A DNA stretch of 64,000 nucleotides from Todiramphus chloris collaris (lineage: Eukaryota > Chordata > Aves > Coraciiformes > Alcedinidae). Shown piece by piece: positions 11,840 to 24,029 of this stretch. Within the stretch, counting starts at the first letter, position 1; every line of letters begins with the position of its first letter. The stretch covers positions 4,684,893-4,748,892 of the forward strand of contig JANVCC010000174.1 in assembly GCA_025345505.1 (NCBI GenBank), read 5' to 3'. The notes under the pieces are model-generated. The model saw only the letters and a list, made by a program, of their open reading frames with translations. It was not told the DNA's origin and did no database searches. The translations under genes were made by a program, and so were the position numbers.

Positions 11840-13110
11840 TTTGACAATGCTATTAGCAGGGAAGCATTTTAAGCTGTTCATTGTATAATCATCCCTATAA
11901 GGCGGTGGTTTTCTCTAAATTAATCAGCAGGGCTTGTATTTAACCAACAATGATCCATGTATATTTTTTCCCTAAGATTACGGACCTCTGTCTCGGTGCT
12001 TCCTGGTAAGCTGGATTCTGCAGTTTATCTGATTTGTGGGATTTTAATAAGTTTGGCGTGCCCATAAGTAAACGTACGTTTGACCTTGAATATAATAGTA
12101 AAAGAGGAGCTATAGCCTCTGCTGGTGTTGCTGACAAAGCAAAGAGTTTAAACATGGAAATAAAAATTTTCTTTTCCTTCGGTATTTATCCTGTTTTTAG
12201 TTAACCTATGGCAGAAGAAAAATACAGCTTGGGCTACCTCAGCAGCAGCCCTCAGATTATTAATATTCCTTTTAAAGAGCAATGAGGATAAAGAGCAAAT
12301 GGGGAAGAATAGGAATTTCGTTTGCTTGCTGGCACTACAGCGTAAAACATTATTAAGATGATTTGTTAAATAATAGAAAGGGTTTTTCATTTCCTAATTT
12401 TCCAGCTGCAGCTAAAGCTATCTCCCGGCAACCTGCTTCTCATTCCTTAATATTTAGACTTATGGACCAATTTGAGAGTATTTTCTTTCCTGCTATGATT
12501 AATGCTTCTATGAAACAATGTCATCGCAAGCCATCTACCTACCTTGTCAGCCTGGCATCAGCCTGGCTGTGCTGTGCTGTAATTTATGGCTTCAGCCAGT
12601 AATTTGCAAATCTAATGTTGGGGAGGCTATGAGGATCTGAAATTTGAATGGTTTTTACTGATTTGGTAAATATCTCCCCCATTAGTAAAACAAATGGCAC
12701 AGGGATCAGACATCATCTCCAAGGCTCAATAAATATTTTATCAGCCATAATGGAAATTGTCAAATTGATCTAATTGTACAATACGTTATCAACAAGATAT
12801 CAAAGTTGGACGTGGCCTCTGCCCTTGTCTATCATTTGCAGGCTTTTGTCTTCGATTGCCACTTCCTGGGAGAAAAGTAAGGAAGTGCAGAGTTCATTGC
12901 ATAGTAGTGTGAATAACATAACGAGTGAATATCCATTCGGAAGATAAATTCTGGAGAAATAATTAACTCTCCCCTGCTTGACTATAAAGCAGGACTGTGG
13001 AAGGTTCATGTAAATCTCCTAAATGGTAACTGATATTTTTATGTTGAACCTATACACATTGATCTACCACATCAAGGCAAATTATCCATCACAGATACTG
13101 CTTTTGAGGT
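11840..13110. promoter_or_regulatory. Large candidate conserved non-coding block
   Basis: More than 1 kb of AT-rich sequence with dense homeodomain, POU and GATA-like words, few CpGs and no simple repeats. It includes a 12-base palindrome AAACGTACGTTT at 12070-12081 abutting TGACCTTGA (12081-12089, an ERR/NR5A-type half-site). It also has TTATTAAGATG near 12350 and the palindrome ATTTGCAAAT at 12602-12611 (octamer-like). The stretch 12690-12830 is rich in TCAATAAATATTTTATC and CAAATTGATC-type words. Texture is the only evidence; several distinct elements may lie inside. Confidence 0.5.
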
Positions 13111-13179
13111 AACATTCATGGCTTTGTTCCTTTTCGAAGGGGCTGACTAAGTGAATTGAAAAGCAAATTCTAGTTCTCT

Positions 13180-13440
13180 GGCAGCAGCGGGGGATTGTTT
13201 AATTTATTTGAAGTTTAGGAGAAAAATGAGCAAATTTTAGCTAAAATTGAATGTAATTATTACCCTGCTTGAATTCAGTGCAAATGGTCAGGCAGGTGAT
13301 ATCCAAATTGGTAAATAATTAAAGACTTATTTGGATAAAAGTGGCAGACTTTGCTATGCTGCAATTCATGCTTGTAGAGTTGCCTTGCTAAACTTCATCC
13401 CATAGAGATGTTTAAATTAATAAGTTTTTTTCAGATCTTG
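13180..13440. promoter_or_regulatory. Candidate conserved non-coding element
   Basis: AT-rich with TTTAATTTATTTG, TGTAATTATTACC and TAATTAAA (13316-13323), plus an E-box-like CAGGTG at 13294-13299. It follows closely on the larger block at 11840-13110 and may be part of the same regulatory cluster. Confidence 0.45.
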
Positions 13441-15103
13441 TGTGTGTGAGGGAATTTCATCCGCTGATAGAGAAAAATCCACTTCTACAGAAAATTCACA
13501 TTTAAGAATTTCCTGAGAAGTAAAAAGAAGGGAAGTTTTCTCTGCCTGTGGGAGCAAGAGAAAGCGTTGGGATGTTCTCCTGCAGTCGATCCAGCTACGC
13601 AGTCAGAATCCCGAGGGCTCCGAGGTCTCTTTTTTGCTCACGCTCTGCTTTTTTCCTCCCGAGTACCTGTTGTGTAGGAGAGACAGGACGCTCTTTTGCA
13701 TCTCTTTTCTTCGTGCCTCAGGTTGCTTATTGCTAAAAACGAGAATGCCATTGCCCCTCCGGTCAGGGAGATCGCAGATGTTGCCCGAGTGCTTGAGATC
13801 CGTGAACAAAAGGTGCAGAAAAAATGGGGGAGCCTTCCATTTTACTTGAAATTATTGTTTGGGTCTCCAAATACCCAAACTTGGCAGCGTCTCATGCTGG
13901 GTACCTAGCTGAAGAATGTCAGTAGTCTTTTCGGAGTTCGAGAATCTTAAACATGTTCTTGGATGCAGCCCCTAGTTATGTTTTTCATTAGATCTCTTGA
14001 AGGCTGAAATAGAAGGTCTACACATGATGTTTTTGGTTTCCTGTCATTTTGAATAAAAATAAGGGTAGAGAATGTGGTATCTTAATGGGAACCTTGAGTG
14101 AAAGTAGCTTTAGGTAGCAGTGTCTTTAAGGATGTGCTTAAAATTTAAGCTAACAAGCTGCAAGCGTCCCATAAATGTGTCGTTACTGCTGGCTGGTTGG
14201 GTGCAGCTACTTTCTGCACTGGAAACAGGGAACAGAAGTAAGTGGAAGTGTGTGTGGAATTAGAATAAATTTCAGGATGTTAATAACTGAGCACAAGAAA
14301 GATCATAATATCCATTACCTCAATGAAGGGTAAGGGGGCTGTTTTAACAAAATACAGCAGACAACTAAGACCAAGGGAAGCCTGGGCTTCGCTGCAGCCT
14401 GTAGCCTCGGGGTTGTTGAGTCAAGCGAGGTTTCTAAACATAAGCCATATGCTTGTTCTTGCTTTCAAATGTTCTTTTAAAGTGTACGTTCAGTTTTCCA
14501 CCCCTGCACTTGGTCATTCTGGTTTGTGCACAGTAAGATGGGAGTTGTTTGGTATGGTTTTCTCCACAGGAGTTCTGGATATGATTGATTTTTTTTTTTT
14601 TTAAGCAGGATCTGAGAGTGATGGAGTGATAGCTCAATAGATAATATCAAGATCCTGACATTGTTAACAGATGTTCTGAAACACTGAGTTTGGTGCTGAC
14701 TTCCATGAAGACGTGCACTTACGGAGGAGTGAAGTTACGAGCTGTAAAATCCCAGTTACGGGCTCTTTTTTTGGCTGGACTGGGAGATGACTTAATTCCG
14801 ACTCTCTTGCCTCCTGCCCACTGTGTTCTCTGTAGCATCTGAGAATCGCCGCGGAGTTTTGCTTCTCTCTAGCACACACGCACAGAGCACACAACCATTT
14901 TGTTTGAGCGATTCAAGTGATGACAGAGTTGTGGGTGTGAGCAAGGCCAGACTTTAGCACCAATGACCTGCTGCACAGCAGTTCACCGTGGGGAGAGAGC
15001 TATTGATTTTTTAATGCCAGGTTCCTGCAGTCCTTCGTTTCTTTGCAGCCCATGCAAACTCCCACCTCAGCAGACCTAGATTTTTATCTGTAATGGCTTC
15101 TGG
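13441..15103. other. Intron, no recognisable element
   Basis: Ordinary mixed-composition sequence. Short open frames on both strands show no domain features. A T run lies at 14589-14602. Confidence 0.5.
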
Positions 15104-15163
15104 TGAGAGGGGGGGGAAAAAGAAAAAAAGAAGAAAAAAAAGAGAGGGGAATAAAAAAAAAAA
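15104..15163. repeat. Purine-only (G/A) tract
   Basis: About 60 bases almost entirely of G and A on the + strand, with a single T. It includes a run of eight G and several A runs. Long polypurine tracts can adopt triplex structures; here it is most simply a low-complexity repeat. Confidence 0.8.
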
Positions 15164-15179
15164 GCTGTTCTTAAGCATT

Positions 15180-15640
15180 CGTTTTCTAGGCCAACAATAA
15201 CCCCAGCCTAGACAAATAACCCCCTCCTAGTTCCGACAGAGAGAAGTGTTAGACTACACAGACAGTGAGGTCATTCATAGTCACTATTGTTTCTTGATAA
15301 CCCAATTAAGAAAGTGCAATATATCTAGCCTGTTTCCATTTAATTATCTAATTTGTCTGAGCGAGTGGGACTAGCTATCTCCCCTGCACTCCGGGGCTGC
15401 TGTCACACCGCGTGCCGCTCCTGCAGCGCGCTCCCCAGGTGCTTTTCATTCATTTGACCTATAGTCACAGCCAGTTATAAATCAGGAAGGTAGAGAGAGC
15501 CATCACACTGCTTTCCCTCCCTTTATCACGGGGGGAAACGTGCGCGCGAGATTGAGAGGCACAGTGCTATTGCCCTCTTGCTAATCTAAGACCAAACTTT
15601 AATAAAGAGATTTTATAGTCTTCCATTTAGAACTAAAGAT
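15180..15640. promoter_or_regulatory. Candidate conserved non-coding element
   Basis: Contains CCAATTAAG near 15302, TTTAATTATCTAATTTG near 15340, TTCATTCATTTGACC near 15446, and ACTTTAATAAAGAG near 15596. A short CpG-rich core lies at about 15390-15430. The mix of TAAT cores with a GC-rich centre and no repeats resembles developmental enhancers. Confidence 0.45.
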
Positions 15641-16729
15641 GGCTGGGGAAAAAAAAAAGAAGGGGTTGTGTGGTGTGAGGAGAAAGATTTGTCAGTGTGG
15701 GTGTTCCGCAGCAAGGGTCAAACCCACAATGTTAGCATCCAGTGGAGAAATTCTGACTACCTGTGTGTCACCGTTATTAATGTGCTCTAACGAACGCTGC
15801 GTTTGCAGATACTGTCTGTGCTTCTTGCCGCTTCTGGAGATACCCGTCTGGGTTCTTCACCTGAATTCAGAGAGCCTTTTCATGCCTTAATCCACATTTC
15901 AAGCGTGGAAGACCCAACAGTAGGAGTACCAGCACCAAGTCCTCCTCCTCTGATAAGAGCGCAGTGCCTGCCCTTGTTTGCGGCTGAGTCCTCTTTGAAC
16001 GGCTCGCCCATAAATGTTGTGTTAGATACACTGCAGGCATTTCTCCAGAGATAAGAACCACCTCCAAAGACTTCTGGACTGGCTGAAGTTCTGTGGGCCA
16101 GAAAGACATCTCTCGAGGCTTCTGGGCTTAACGTAGTGAAAATGAGGCACCTGAAAAGCTCTGCTTTGCAGGGATTGGAGAATATTCGGGGGGTTTGCCT
16201 GGTGTCACGTTGACTCGTCAGTGTAACAGCAACGCTCTCGTTTGCACTGGGGTTTGATGTTTGGAAGCCTGGGACATCCTCCACCCTTCCTAAGGTTGTG
16301 GGGGTGTGGCTTTGCTATTTTTTTTTTTTTTGAGGTTGTTTGAACTGCTGCTATTTCTGAAGAGGTGTGTCCTGTGCTACTTGAAGTTAACCATGAACTG
16401 TGCTATCTGCTGATAGCTCGGGGATTTTGTTTGCTTTGCTCCAGTCCTGTGTCCGAGCAGGTGGACGAATACCTAAGACGGGTTTGGCTTTGTTTGTGTT
16501 GTGTGTGGATTTCTTCCTCTCGCCTCTCCACCCCTTTAACCCCATCGCAGGAGCGCTCTCGCGCTTCCAGGGGTGCGTGTTTTGTCGTGCTGAATCATGT
16601 TTAGAGAAGAGTTTAGCAGTGTAATCAGAAACTTGGCACTCGGCGTGTGTTTCCAGCAATCACTGAGCGCTGTGGCTAACGACTTAGGCAAAGGATGGAG
16701 GAGGAGCTAGTCGGAATTATCTGATCCGT
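15641..16729. other. Intron, no recognisable element
   Basis: Begins with an A-rich tract near 15648-15660 and holds a T run at 16319-16331. Long chance frames exist on both strands (for example the minus strand over 15880-16284), but I recognise no protein. Confidence 0.5.
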
Positions 16730-16880
16730 CGGCAAACGAGCGTCTCATGACATGCGTGTAGCGCGCTATAATTCAACATAATCCTGTGGTATGATTTCAT
16801 GTAATCTGCTCTCCCTGTTTAACAGGGATTATCAGATCACGTGGTTGATACAGCTTACTGGGAAATAGCTTTCTGAAAAG
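16730..16880. promoter_or_regulatory. Weak candidate non-coding element with inverted repeat
   Basis: Contains a perfect inverted repeat CCCTGTT/AACAGGG with one central base (16813-16827), followed by GATTATCAGATCACGTGG, which holds a GATA-type word and an E-box CACGTG. Called on texture only. Confidence 0.3.
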
Positions 16881-19800
16881 TTTCTGAATGCGCTGATTTT
16901 GTGGTAAATATTCTGAAACAGTCGGGTATTCAGTGTATTGCTAAAATAATGGTTATAGTGCACTGCTAGCCTATTTGATCTATAAAGATCCAATCACCTA
17001 GGAGCCCTCGTGATGCAGGCACTGATGTGTGGAGAGCTGTCTGTCCTGCATTTGCAAAATAACTTGGTGTTTTCTTTCTTGAGACATGGCCTTTTTCAGA
17101 ATGCTAATGAAGAGGATATTACTTTCCGTGGAACAAGTTGCACGTGTGTCTGTAGTTTTGCAGATCTATCTCAATTCCTAGAACATCTTTGCCGGTTTCT
17201 TAGACTTCAATATAGGTGTGTGTGCTCTTCTGATTAGGGTGTATCTCTGAGGATCGAGCAAGAGGGCAGCGCTTCCTCTGCTGCTTCTGACCTCGCGTCT
17301 GAAGCAGGTTTCCATCTGTAAGGTTTTTGAATACAGAGAATGCTGATTTCCTTTACGCACACGAAGGAGTGAATGTTCGTGGGATTGGGGAGTGGATGTA
17401 ACGTCCTCAGTATCCTGTCATCATTGTGGGAAGGCTCCAGAATGCCCAGGTGATGAAGTTGCCAACTGAAATGGTTGTCGTCCTTGCACCTGTAGTTTGG
17501 GTTGTGCTTCGTAGCATAATACTCTGTTAAGTGCTTGGCTGACTGCCAGGAGCTTGGAAAAATGTTTGTAAATCCTGGAAGCTTTGCATATTTCTCCTGA
17601 ATGATTATTAGTTCAAATATTTATTCTGTGAAAAGACAACAGTCATTATTTGTTATTCTCTGGCCCCAGAAGGTTGGCTGCCCAGCACTGGTTTGCACTG
17701 GTGCCTGCAGTGCCTGGCCCCCCGGGTTGGTGCAGGTAACTCCGGCAGGTCCCCCCGGGGCAGTGTGTTTGAGAGCTGGTGACTTGCAGGAGGGAACCTG
17801 AACGGCACCCAACTGGAGCAGACTGCTTGGGAAGCCGTTGAGCTGAGCGGGATTACTCCAGCCATTCAGCAGATGCTTAAAAAATCAAACAGATTCAGAG
17901 CAAACAATCTGTTAGCATAGTTAGGGGCTAAGTTTCCACCGAATACAATCTCGGCCCGTTTGATTCCGCAGTGGATTTCAGATCCAGAAGCAGAGGACCT
18001 GCTCACGGGGCCACTCGCTGGCACAGCTTCTCCGAGACACGCAGCAAGGGCTCTTTGACATGACCGGGGGACGATGTCTCGCAGATTACGCCTAACGCTT
18101 GGGCAAATGGTAATTCATAGAGTCCAGGAGCAGGCTTTTAGGTCTTGCTAGCCGTGCAGAAGTTGCTGTATTACCCTCACTTAACATCTCATTTACTCGT
18201 CTCCCCCCTGCTCTTCCTCCCCCATCAGCTGAGGAACCACAGGGGTGAAGTCTGCATCCTTTTACATGGCACGAAGCCTGAGAAGGATCCCGTGCTCGTT
18301 TCCATTATGATAAAAGACAAAACAACTAAATTAAATTGGAAGCAATCTCTCCATTACACAAGTCTGCATTCTGCAAAGTTCTCAAAACAAAAGAGGTGCA
18401 GGGGAAGCCAATCACCGTCAGAAAGGAGGAAAAAAGTGTCTCTGGACTAGAACTTGTACTGTTCCTTAACTCAGAACTGAAATATTTTAACTCCTGCACG
18501 GCCAGAGCCTTTTGAGTTCCAGAATGCAAAGAGCAAAGCCAAGCAAGTTGCACTGAGTTGGGATGTTACCTGAATTTTGTGCTGTTAGAGGGGACAGAAT
18601 TTCAGAGCAGATGTGCCCGTAGTTCATCTCAGTGCTTTCGCTGCGATGGGCTTGTCTGAGGCTGCCGTTTGCACGTGCTCACCGGGGAGATGTGTTTGCC
18701 AGCTAGAGGGAAAATGTGCTAGTGACTTGGCAGGGTAAAAATGCAGAGGAAATCCAAACTGTCTTCTAGCACTCAGATTCTTTTTTTCCCTTAAAGAAAA
18801 AAATAGTCGAAACTTTGAAAGACTAGACTATTATTTGTTATGGTTAAACTGGCCAGTGACCCACTGGCATAGCACACAATCTTTTGCAAAAACTTGTTGC
18901 TAGATTTTATTTCACTGGAAATGGAGGAACGGAGAAGTGAACTGATCAGGTATCTTGCCTCATCCAATTTAATTATTTTAAGGAAAAAAAAAAAAAAAGG
19001 TGGTTGTGGGGGTGGGGGGAATTCCATGGAGCTCAAGTCACAATGTTATTATCAATTCAAATTCAGTGAGCTTTTTTGTCCCTTGACTCTGAATGGAACC
19101 TGATCTTACGGAACAGAGATGCTTTACCTGGTTCTGTGTGCGCGTGCGTATGTGCACTAAAAGCTGTTGCTGATGTCGTTAGCCTTCTTTAATCTTGGCT
19201 GGAAATAAATGGAATAATCTACGTTTTTTATTATTTTACATTCAAATAGTAAGTTATTTGCATTTATATAGGTTCGGAGTGAACTTCCAGCCTTTCAAAG
19301 AGCAGAGATGTTCTTTGTTGTCTACTTGTGAATTAAATTTTCAAGAGGAACACGGGAATATCAGGTCACACTATGCCATGTACTGAAACACACTGTTAGT
19401 CAAAACTTTTGCCAAGACGATACCTGTAATCTTTAAGGAACTTGAAAGCTTGGTGCTTAGAGAAGCGGAACTGCCGTGGAACTCGTCGACCGGATGGGAT
19501 GCTTCCAGGAACCGCGCTCAGCACTGTGCAGGATGGCTCCTCTCCTGTGCCAAGCACTGCATCAGTCAGGACAGGGACTGGCTTTGCTCATACTGAAGAT
19601 GTCCTGGGTACCTACCGCAGGGATCCCTAACAGTAGGGTTCAGCTGTTTATGTAGCCCAGCCTGAGAACCAATTTTGTGTCAAAGGCTTTAAAATAGGAC
19701 TTGGTAAAAGCAAAGATAGTGTCCTAGTCCTTGCTCTGTCACCTTGGCCAAATCACTTTGTGTCTCTAGGGTTTAGCTTCTCATCTGTGCCACTGGGTTA

Positions 19801-20699
19801 AAAATTCAGTCTTTTTCTGTTTGTTCAGGTCTCAAGTTTTTTGGGAACATATCTTGTGTAGTTTTTGTCTCTCTGGCATCTAGCACAAGAAGGTCATGAT
19901 CTTGGTTCTAGCCTGTGTAAATGGCATTGCTACACACAGAAGCTATGGTTCAAATTGGGGCATTTGAGGGCAAATCCTGGCCCCTGAAATGTATATGTAA
20001 ATTTGTGCAGGATGCCTGGAAAATCTCCTGAGTCTGCAGTTCACAGCTCTGAATTTTCCTTCCTGGTTACAGTTGACAGCGTCACCAAGACCTAGCGTGG
20101 TGTGAGGAACACGAGGAACGCAGCTGCTTCTGCTTTAGCTGGGAGTGGTATCAGCCACTGCTCCTGGAAGAAGTCAGAGTTTACAGTTTGATGATTGGCA
20201 GGTGATAGTTCACCTTCAGGGGTTTCTGATTTTGCAGTGGGTCATTTAGCAACGAGACCAGCATGGCATTGTGTTTAATAGGTCTTGTATTGTCCAGGAT
20301 AGGATCAGGAGTAAATGGCACAGGGATTACGAACCAAATCAAACAAAAAAACTTTGTTATTTCTACAGGCTTTGCTATTTCAGATGATTACGATTAAATA
20401 AAAATACTTCTGCAGAAGTGATGTGATCCTGTAGTAAGGTTGTGATGAAAGCGCCGTTTGCCTTCGCCCCCAAAAAAGGGGGAAATATTTGCATTTGGAA
20501 AAACAAGTCTTGGTTTTTAAAGGCATTTCAAACAAAGCGTGAGAATTCCAAGGTCTGTTGATAGACACTGTAGTTACCTGGCTCTGTCTCCCTCGTGACT
20601 GATAAGTTACAGCTTTATTTTGATAATGTACCAGCAGTGAGATAACTGAGACAAAGGAGGGGCTTTCTCGTGTTACATAAGTGGCTACCCTCAGGTAAA
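16881..20699. other. Intron, no recognisable gene
   Basis: Mixed composition. A poly-A run at 18984-18998 is followed directly by a G-rich stretch to 19019. There is no target-site duplication or internal promoter that would identify a retrotransposed element. No coding texture is seen. Confidence 0.5.
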
Positions 20700-20890
20700 G
20701 CAACTCAGTTGTTCATAAATTGACCCATTGACCTTCTAATCACTGACAAATTATCCACTGCTTTATTCTATGGTCTTCATTATGCACTGTTATTAAACAG
20801 ACTAATTTCTCTTTTATTGGGACAGGATCACTGAGGTGCAATAATGACCCTTTTCATCAGCTTCAGCGAGGGGTTATGGGAGTATTTCTC
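20700..20890. promoter_or_regulatory. Candidate conserved non-coding element
   Basis: AT-rich, repeat-free block with ATAAATTGACCCATTGACC, CTAATCACTGACAAATTATCC and TATTAAACAGACTAATTTC words. These resemble paired TGACC half-sites and TAAT cores. Conservation was not tested. Confidence 0.4.
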
Positions 20891-23800
20891 TGGTTTTTCC
20901 CTACATTTTTCTAGATTGCGATAGTTCCCACAGCAGTTTTCCAGGCATTTGTGGTGCAGAAAGTGACAGCGGGGGCTCTCAGGTGCTGTACCTTACAAAA
21001 GGTCCCCCCTTTAACAGCTGCAGCCCCTGTAGCAGAAAAGGCTTCACACAAGGCTTCCTCTGGCCCAGAAGCAGGAAAATCACGCGGGTTCCTTCCATGG
21101 CCCTTCCTCCTCCTCCTCCTCCTCCGCAGAGCCGGTCAGACCCTGCCGGCCATTCCGCGGCCTCGTTGGCAGCGCCGGAATCCCCGGCCGGTTTGGTTTG
21201 GTGTGGTGAGCTCGTCCCACGCAGAGCCCTGCGCCGGTGTAAGCTGGGGCTGCCGCTGCGGTTACTGCGCCGACAGCGGGGCTTTGGCAGGAGGAGGTCT
21301 GAACGCTGGTAGAACCCCAGCCCGAGTCACCTCTCGAGACGCCGGTTGACACAACCGTCTGAAGGCTGAGCTCTGCAGCAGACTTTAAGTAAGTCTGAAG
21401 GGAGAAAAGCAGGAAATACGTTTTGCCTAAAATAACAGAGATAACTTGATGTTGCTTGCGTGATATTTTTTAACGTTTCCCACCAGTCTTTTCACTAAAG
21501 CATTTCCAGTTTTTCAAAGGATTTATTGTGAAGGTATAGGGAGCGTGGGGGAGGGCAAACAAATTAGGGGTTTAAAATTACTATTAAGTATCTTATTTTC
21601 AGCCCCCTTGACTGAGATCCTCAGCTCAGAAGGAAAGAAATCAATGAACCGTAGTCTACATTTTGAAAGAGAACTGGTGAGCTCACGTTTCCAGTATGAA
21701 ACATCTCAAAGAACCCCAAATTTTCAGAAAGCTACGAGTCCCTGCGTTCCGCACGTGCTTTTCCTTTTCAGTGTTTTCAGCGGGGTAGCAAATGTTGGGA
21801 CGTCTAAAACCTGTCCTGAAGGCTTAAACCGGTATGTTTGGATCACGTGTTTATTTCCCAGTGTCCTTTCTTCTGTGAAGGGATGGTGTTTGCTCTACTT
21901 CAAAATGTATGAGCCAAAAACTTTCCAGATGAACTATTTCCCCAAAAATGTATTGAAAAGGTGGGGATTGTGAGAAGTCACTGATGCTGCTGAGTGAACA
22001 GGTAGATTGAGCCAGAATTTAGCACTTACCAGGCTTTTGAGAAGCTTAATATTTGATCTTCTTCATCCTCCTTGGTGTTTATTTCCATTCTTTTGACTCT
22101 GAGCTGTGTTATCAGGAGCAGAAGCAGAACTGTTGTGTGCCCAGATGGGGCATGTTCACTGTGTCCTGTGCATAAAAGCAAAGAATTTCACAAATTACCA
22201 TGCAAACCTTCTCTGACCTCTCAGAACAAAATTTTCACTGTTCTGTCTGCTTTTCACCAACTGTGTGGGCCCTTCTGTAGTCCCTTTTATTCTTGCCATC
22301 CGAAAGCCTGAATTTGTGATGCAGAACCTTGTCGGAACACCCTGGCACGTTGTAAGGAACACCAGGTAGAGAAGGAGAAACAGGGCTCAGGTGACAACCT
22401 GTAGCACAAACTCTGCCATGAATTGTTCCTCTTCTGAAGGACAAAGGGCTGAAGTGCGAGAACCTTTCAGTTTATGAGTTTGTTGCTAATCCCTTTAAGA
22501 CAGGGAGCTTAACTTTTTTTTTTGTCAATGGGAGCAGGAGTAGGTGCTTAATCTATATTGTTGTAACGTTTAAAAGGCTGTGTTTAAACCCTCCGTTTTC
22601 ACTCGCGGAGCCTCAAGTGCCGAAACCCACAGCGGAGCAGAAAACAGGACGGAAAGCTCGCTCGGTTTCAGATGTTCCAGTCGTGTGTTCATTCCCGCAC
22701 TGCTCATCCTCAGTTCCTGTCGAGGGGCCTGGGCTTCTCTTGGAGCACACGGAGAGAGAAGCCGAGGGACATCTTTGCAGTCCCGTGTTTGTAGACTGAG
22801 ATTAACCAGAGCGATTTATAATCTGGCAGAAGACTGTCAGAGAAAAAGCACAAAGCAAAACTGGATTTGTGGAGTGGATGAACTCAAATAATTCGGTCGG
22901 TTCCAGCAGCAGAAGTGAACCGGTGATAAATTCTTGCAAATGGGTGGGTGTATTTTTAAGCTGGTAGGTGTAAGCCATGGGTATTTTAGTCCTACGTCGT
23001 TTCTTGTAAGATTAAAATAAAACTAAAAATAATAAAAAAGAATAAAACAAGTGAAATCAAAGGCTTGTGTTTGCCTGACGGGAGCTATATGGAGATTGTG
23101 CCTGGCGATTAGCATCTCTCACAAAAAGTACTCGCCGTTCGGGTTCACAGAATTATTTCCCTGTTATCTTTGTTGTCGATGGCATGATTGTACACAGATT
23201 TCCACAGAAGTGCTCTGTTATTTTGGAGTGAAAGGGACCTGCTCTATTGTTTAAAGTGCACTTGTTCCAATTCTGAGTACTTTCCATCTGTTTTCCTATT
23301 TCCTTCCTCTTGATAGGAGCAACATTTCCTCCCCTTCCCACTGTGGCGGAGGGGTGGCGAGGGAGGTTCTGTGCACAGCCTTGCTCAGCTCTGTGTTCTC
23401 GGGTCTCGCCCGAGAGTTCAGCCCGGGCTTGGAGAAGAGGGGAAGGAGGGGACAAGGGCTAATTTCTGTTCGGTCGTTTCAAAGGCTTTTGGAGAAAGCA
23501 CATATGGAAGGCTTTACACAAAGGGAGCCTAGGTGGGGTAGGATCACTGGTTTCACTACCCAGCAGCTTGTGGGTGGCCCACACGGAACAAGTTTGGGCC
23601 CTAGTCCAGGTTATGGTGAATTAAGGGTCCACAACAGAAAAAAACCTTCTTCAGCAAGTGCTAATTCCTCCCTCCTTCCTCTCCCATCGCACACGCTTCC
23701 CTTCGCGGTTCCAGTGACTGGCTAAACACACCGAGCTGGCAGAGGAGCGTTTCTTATCTCTCACCCTTGATTTGCTGTTCCTTCCGTGCCCCTCTCTGGG

Positions 23801-24029
23801 ACGTGGAGAATAATCCGTGTCTGAGGCACACCGGGCATCTTTCTGCCCGTGCTGTGTCCAGTCCGAGGCAGGCAGAACCATCCAGGCTGTCAGCCACCTC
23901 TTGTCCTGGTGAAATACAAGAGAAGAGCCGAGGAGAGGACAGCGGTGAAGGCAGGTTTCCCAGGAGCGGGGCCGAGAGACCGCTGACCCCCAGCTGCCGA
24001 GCGCGGTTCTTACGTAGCCTTGTCCTGCC
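20891..24029. other. Intron with a small GC-rich pocket
   Basis: A (TCC)n tract at 21105-21125 precedes a CpG-enriched pocket at about 21130-21350, too small to call an island with confidence. A/T-rich simple sequence occurs near 23013-23048. A second GC-rich stretch is at 23860-24010, next to the enhancer-like block that follows. Confidence 0.5.
21105..21125. repeat. (TCC)n trinucleotide repeat
   Basis: Seven uninterrupted TCC units. Confidence 0.85.

Noticed and set aside
18984-18998. Poly-A run as the tail of a retrotransposed gene copy
   Set aside because: No matching gene body upstream and no target-site duplication visible.
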